Assembly (NCBI GenBank): GCA_964610745.1
Contig: CAZSYL010000002.1
Span: 51,626 to 115,625, forward strand
Direction: 5' to 3'
Source of the DNA: SHLQ01 sp964610745
Lineage (GTDB): Bacteria > Actinomycetota > Acidimicrobiia > Acidimicrobiales > SHLQ01
DNA: 64,000 nt
Shown: positions 60,960 through 64,000 of the stretch, piece by piece
How positions within the stretch are numbered: position 1 is the first letter of the stretch
Layout of the letters: the number at the start of each line of letters is the position of its first letter
Notes under the pieces: model-generated
The model's database searches: none
Seen by the model: the letters and a program-made list of their open reading frames with translations, nothing else
What the model was told of the DNA's origin: nothing
Position numbers and translations under genes: made by a program

Positions 60960-62957
60960 CTAGCGTCGGGTGGCCGTGGCCTGGTCGCGGATGTAACGGT
61001 TGGCGATCACTGCAAGCAGCAGGATCACCCCGAGGAAGACGAAACGCCAGTCCGTATTCCATCGAGCTGACTGGATGCCGACCAACGACATCGCCATGAT
61101 CGCCGACCCGAACGCGGCACCGATCGCGGTGCCATAGCCACCGGTCAACAACGTTCCGCCGACGACCGCGGCAATGATGAATTCGAATTCCTCACCGTCG
61201 CCAGCACCTGCCTGCAGACTGCTGAGGCGAAAGGCGAGAAGCATGCCGACGAGCCAAGCTGCACCCGAGACGATCATGAACAGCTGGGTCTTGGTCCGCG
61301 ACGCTGGAACGCCGACCTGGCGTGACGCCTGTGCGTTGCCGCCGACGGCAAAGGTCCACGAACCGAACCGTGTCCGGGCCAACAGGTATGCCATCACCGC
61401 GGTAAAGGCGAAGAACCAAAGCATGCGGACCGAGAACCTCGCAGGGTTAACCATGGCGTCGAGTTCGTCCTGGGTCACAAAGAGATGTCGGAGGATGATG
61501 GCGACGATGACCATCCCGATCCCGATCATGAGACCGCGAAGGCCGAGGTGATCCGCCTGATGATCGTGCGCACGGCGCTCTTGGAATCGGAGGCTCAGCA
61601 CCGACCACACAAAGACGGCCAAGGCGGCGAACAGAAACACAGAGAACAACTCGGTGCGGAACTTGGTCGCCTCAGCACTCGCACGAATGACGAAACCGAA
61701 TACCACGAGCGCTCCTGCGATGACCGTCGAAACGGCGAGCTTCGTCGTGGGGTTGACTCGCAGCGCCAGGTTGGCGGCAATAGTGAGCAGCGTGAAGCCG
61801 GTTCCAGCGAAGATCATCATGAGGACGACCCGAAGACCCTGAACGGTGAACGGAAAGAACAACGTCTCTGCGTTGTCTGAATCGATCGCAAAGGACGCAA
61901 CGATCGCCGCGCCTACCAACGCCAGGCCGGCAACGAGCCTCACCATCAGCTTGCCGGTCATGTTGATCCCGCCTGCAGACTCGACCGGCTCATAGCGCCA
62001 CATACCGAAACCAATGAGTCCAATGAGAGTCGAGACACCGAGCACTGCGGCTGCGATCACGTTGGCGCTGACACCGTCGGTCGTGTGGAGAAGGAAAATG
62101 GAAACGCCGACGCCGGCCAGACCAGCGGCGAACACGGGCAGACCAGCAGGAGACTTGCTCTCACGGCGAACGAAGTGCATCTCACAGACCGACAGGGCGA
62201 GAAGCACAGCACCCGTGATCGCAAACCCGAGATAGAAAACGTCCCGGCCGTTCCAGATGTGTTCGTTGCGGACCCATTCGCCGGCAAAGATCGGCTGCCA
62301 GAAGTCATAACCGGATGCGTCGTCGGTGAAGGTGACGGAGATCTGACCCGTGAGGAGCTTGGACATGCCCAATTTGAGGCCACGTAATATGAAGAACGTG
62401 GCCAGGGTGACAATGAAGCTGGGTAGGGCCGTCCTTTCGACCATTAATCCGTTGAGATAGCCGATCAACATGGCGGCGGCGAAGGAGAGGGGCACGGCTA
62501 TCCAGATCGAGAGGCCGAGGCCTCCAAGGTCGCCGGTCTCCTTGATGAGGAGAATAAAGAGAATGCCCATGGCGCCGGTGTTGGCGCCCGATGACAGATC
62601 GAACTCACCACCGATCATGAGCATGGAGACCGCAACGGCCATGATGCCGAGGGTCGAAGCGGTGTCGAGCCAGTTCTGTGTTTGGCCGGTGGTTCCAAAG
62701 TTGAGCGACACGGCCCAAAAGAAGGTCCACACTCCGATCACGCCAATGATTGCGCCTATCTCGGGTTGGACGAACATCCGTTGGAAGATGCTGCGGTACG
62801 CGAGACGCTCATCGCTCGCGCCTGCTGTTGCGACCGCCGGAGTAGCGCCGTCAGGTGATTCGTCATCGGGCAGGATTATCGGATCCTCGATCACTTCACC
62901 GTTGGCAGCCTCACCAGACTCGCTGACCGACCCCTCGTCCATCGTCGTCTCCGACAT
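60960..62957 (-). CDS. Enlarged sugar ABC transporter permease (RbsC/FrcC type)
   Basis: 665 residues, about twice the usual RbsC size. An acidic N-terminal tail of about 60 residues is followed by family-typical membrane helices (LGIMAVAVSMLMIGGEFDLS near residue 105, NGLMVERTALPSFIVTLATF near 170). The canonical C-terminal half resumes at LLARTRFGSWTFAVGGNAQA near residue 525 and FIIAAVVGGTLLTGGYGTAI near 595. Between about 250 and 510 lies an extra block with about seven hydrophobic helices (for example LMMIFAGTGFTLLTIAANLA). AAGGAGCGAGGG precedes the ATG. Part of the SBP-permease-ATPase importer of the inositol operon. Confidence 0.9.
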   Translation of the reverse strand: MSETTMDEGSVSESGEAANGEVIEDPIILPDDESPDGATPAVATAGASDERLAYRSIFQRMFVQPEIGAIIGVIGVWTFFWAVSLNFGTTGQTQNWLDTASTLGIMAVAVSMLMIGGEFDLSSGANTGAMGILFILLIKETGDLGGLGLSIWIAVPLSFAAAMLIGYLNGLMVERTALPSFIVTLATFFILRGLKLGMSKLLTGQISVTFTDDASGYDFWQPIFAGEWVRNEHIWNGRDVFYLGFAITGAVLLALSVCEMHFVRRESKSPAGLPVFAAGLAGVGVSIFLLHTTDGVSANVIAAAVLGVSTLIGLIGFGMWRYEPVESAGGINMTGKLMVRLVAGLALVGAAIVASFAIDSDNAETLFFPFTVQGLRVVLMMIFAGTGFTLLTIAANLALRVNPTTKLAVSTVIAGALVVFGFVIRASAEATKFRTELFSVFLFAALAVFVWSVLSLRFQERRAHDHQADHLGLRGLMIGIGMVIVAIILRHLFVTQDELDAMVNPARFSVRMLWFFAFTAVMAYLLARTRFGSWTFAVGGNAQASRQVGVPASRTKTQLFMIVSGAAWLVGMLLAFRLSSLQAGAGDGEEFEFIIAAVVGGTLLTGGYGTAIGAAFGSAIMAMSLVGIQSARWNTDWRFVFLGVILLLAVIANRYIRDQATATRR

Positions 62958-62992
62958 TCGACCCTCGCTCCTTCGAACTACTTGGAATTTCT

Positions 62993-63010
62993 ACGGCACC
63001 AACGTGCCGT
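62993..63010 (-). other. Stem-loop upstream of the permease
   Basis: ACGGCAC-CAAC-GTGCCGT forms a 7-bp stem with a 4-nt loop, ending about 35 bases upstream of the permease ATG on the minus strand. It pairs with the larger hairpin at 63028-63055 in the short gap between the binding protein and the permease. Confidence 0.5.
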
Positions 63011-63027
63011 CTGTCTACAGCCGATCC

Positions 63028-63055
63028 GGTCGCCCGGGAATCTTCCCGGGCGACC
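63028..63055 (-). terminator. Strong inverted repeat after the binding-protein gene (partial terminator)
   Basis: GGTCGCCCGGGAA and its exact complement TTCCCGGGCGACC are separated by 2 bases, making a 13-bp GC-rich stem 36 bases after the binding-protein stop on the minus strand. No T-run follows. Hairpins in this position in ABC operons often lower downstream transcription or protect the upstream mRNA, so that binding protein exceeds permease. Confidence 0.65.
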
Positions 63056-63091
63056 GTTTCGGTACTTCAGTTGCTTGAGACGCCGTCGTGG

Positions 63092-64000
63092 CTAGCGGGT
63101 GCCAGCCTGAGAAAGGGCGAGCACGTCAGCTGCATTCGATGCGTCCACGAAACCAGGACCGGTGAGGATTGGAAGTCCACCACCGATGGTGTTCGAGTTC
63201 GTCTGGAAGAGGAACAACTGAAGGATTGGCAGATAGCCCTGCAGGTACTGCTGCTGATCAACAGTGAAGAGAACGTTGCCGCTCTCGATCTCGCCGAGGA
63301 GCTCAGGGGTGAGGTCGAAGCCGCCAACGATGGCGTCACGGCCGAGATCCTGAGCTGCACGCAGACCCGAAAGGGTGATGACTGGGCCAACGCCGAGGAA
63401 GCCGTCGATCGAGTCGTCAGCTGCCATGGCGGCGTTGATTGCTGCCTGCTGTGCCGAGGTGTCAGCGTCGAGGTCCATGAAGCCGGTGGTCACTTCGCCG
63501 TCGAAGGTGTCGGTGAGACCATCGCAACGCTCGGTTAGACCGACGTTGTTCTGCTCCTGCTGACCACAAAGGACGTGGGTTGCACCAGCGTCGTTAAAGC
63601 GCTGACCGGCAGCCTGACCAGCAATGAACTCGGTCTGACCAACGTGGGTCAGGGCACCGATCTCCTGGTAGTCGTTTGCACCCGAGTTGAGGGTTACGAC
63701 TGGCACGCCGCCGTCGACCGCTCCCTGAAGTGCTGGAACGAGCGCTGCTGGATCTGGAAGTGAAGCAGCAATGCCGTTGGTGCCTTCGCCAATGGCGCCT
63801 TCGATTCCCTGCACCATCACGTTCGCATCGTTGTTGCCAGGAACCCAAACGCACGTGACGCCGAGATCGCTACATGCAGCGTCCATGCCGCGGTTGACGA
63901 CGGACCAGAATGGGCCATCGTCTGAGTGAGTAATCATGTGGAAGGTCAGGTCGGAGCCCTGTGCCGCATCGACTGTCTCGGTGTCGCCACCATCATCATC
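63092..64000 (-). CDS. Sugar ABC transporter periplasmic-type binding protein (5' end beyond window)
   Basis: At least 302 residues of a type I periplasmic binding protein. Visible: DLTFHMITHSDDGPFWSVVN, GTNGIAASLPDPAALVPALQ, GVPVVTLNSGANDYQEIG and the family-typical FTVDQQQYLQGYLPILQLFL. The signal and first residues lie past the right edge; the frame is open to base 64000 and the upstream residues (DDDGGDTETVDAAQGSD) look like a lipoprotein linker. Aromatic and Asp/Asn residues suggest a polyol or monosaccharide ligand; the operon points to inositol. First gene seen of the operon that runs to 50461. Confidence 0.93.
   Translation of the reverse strand, partial: DDDGGDTETVDAAQGSDLTFHMITHSDDGPFWSVVNRGMDAACSDLGVTCVWVPGNNDANVMVQGIEGAIGEGTNGIAASLPDPAALVPALQGAVDGGVPVVTLNSGANDYQEIGALTHVGQTEFIAGQAAGQRFNDAGATHVLCGQQEQNNVGLTERCDGLTDTFDGEVTTGFMDLDADTSAQQAAINAAMAADDSIDGFLGVGPVITLSGLRAAQDLGRDAIVGGFDLTPELLGEIESGNVLFTVDQQQYLQGYLPILQLFLFQTNSNTIGGGLPILTGPGFVDASNAADVLALSQAGTR

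Overview
This is a GC-rich window from an actinobacterium. The best guess is a marine Acidimicrobiia (Ilumatobacter-like), a taxonomic inference from gene content rather than from a marker alignment. Supporting signs are a Lys/Ala-rich TopA tail, a type I CoaA of mycobacterial type, a compact actinobacterial tad cluster with a DUF4244 pilin-like protein, a class F-type sortase beside a DUF4397 protein, and many actinobacterial-style lipoproteins. No tRNA, rRNA, CRISPR array or insertion sequence was found.

Layout. 1-2229 (minus strand): start of the large ribosomal protein operon in the order rplC-rplD-rplW-rplB, with no rpsJ in front. 2683-3348: a hypothetical gene. 3535-10770: a cluster of unknown function resembling E. 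coli ydjXYZ/ynjABCDEF. It holds a YnjB-type solute-binding lipoprotein, a mercuric-reductase-like FAD disulfide oxidoreductase, a CDP-alcohol phosphatidyltransferase, YnjC split into two permeases, a TVP38/TMEM64 membrane protein and a radical SAM enzyme, but no ATPase. 10891-25669: housekeeping genes (sigma-like protein, coaA, holB, tmk, flippase-like protein, topA, nhaA, RsbV/RsbW pair, MrfA-type helicase, FN3 lipoprotein). 25919-28893: glycosyltransferase, DUF4397 protein and sortase. 30131-35080 (minus): a four-gene catabolic operon (alpha/beta hydrolase, PEP-hydrolase-family TIM barrel, Tm-1-like protein, aldolase/dehydrogenase fusion). 35190-37484: RTX-repeat 5'-nucleotidase. 38509-42227 (minus): tad pilus cluster. 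42447-50375: mixed metabolism and envelope genes. 50461-64000 (minus): a long co-directional myo-inositol uptake and catabolism operon, entered at its ABC substrate-binding gene and ending with a LacD-like aldolase.

How genes work together. In the inositol operon the ABC importer brings in the polyol, IolG-type dehydrogenases oxidise it, IolD opens the ring, IolB isomerises, IolC phosphorylates, and the LacD-like aldolase probably replaces IolJ. IolE and IolA are not in the window. In the ynj-like cluster a transporter sits with lipid-headgroup, redox and radical chemistry genes, which suggests one membrane-linked pathway that I cannot name.

The most interesting items are the ynj/ydj-like cluster with radical SAM enzyme, the Tm-1/PEP-hydrolase operon, the inositol permease with a roughly 260-residue membrane insertion, the RTX repeats at the wrong end of a nucleotidase, the inverted GGGTCAG-type intergenic repeats, and a methyltransferase reading frame that extends about 70 codons upstream without a normal start codon.
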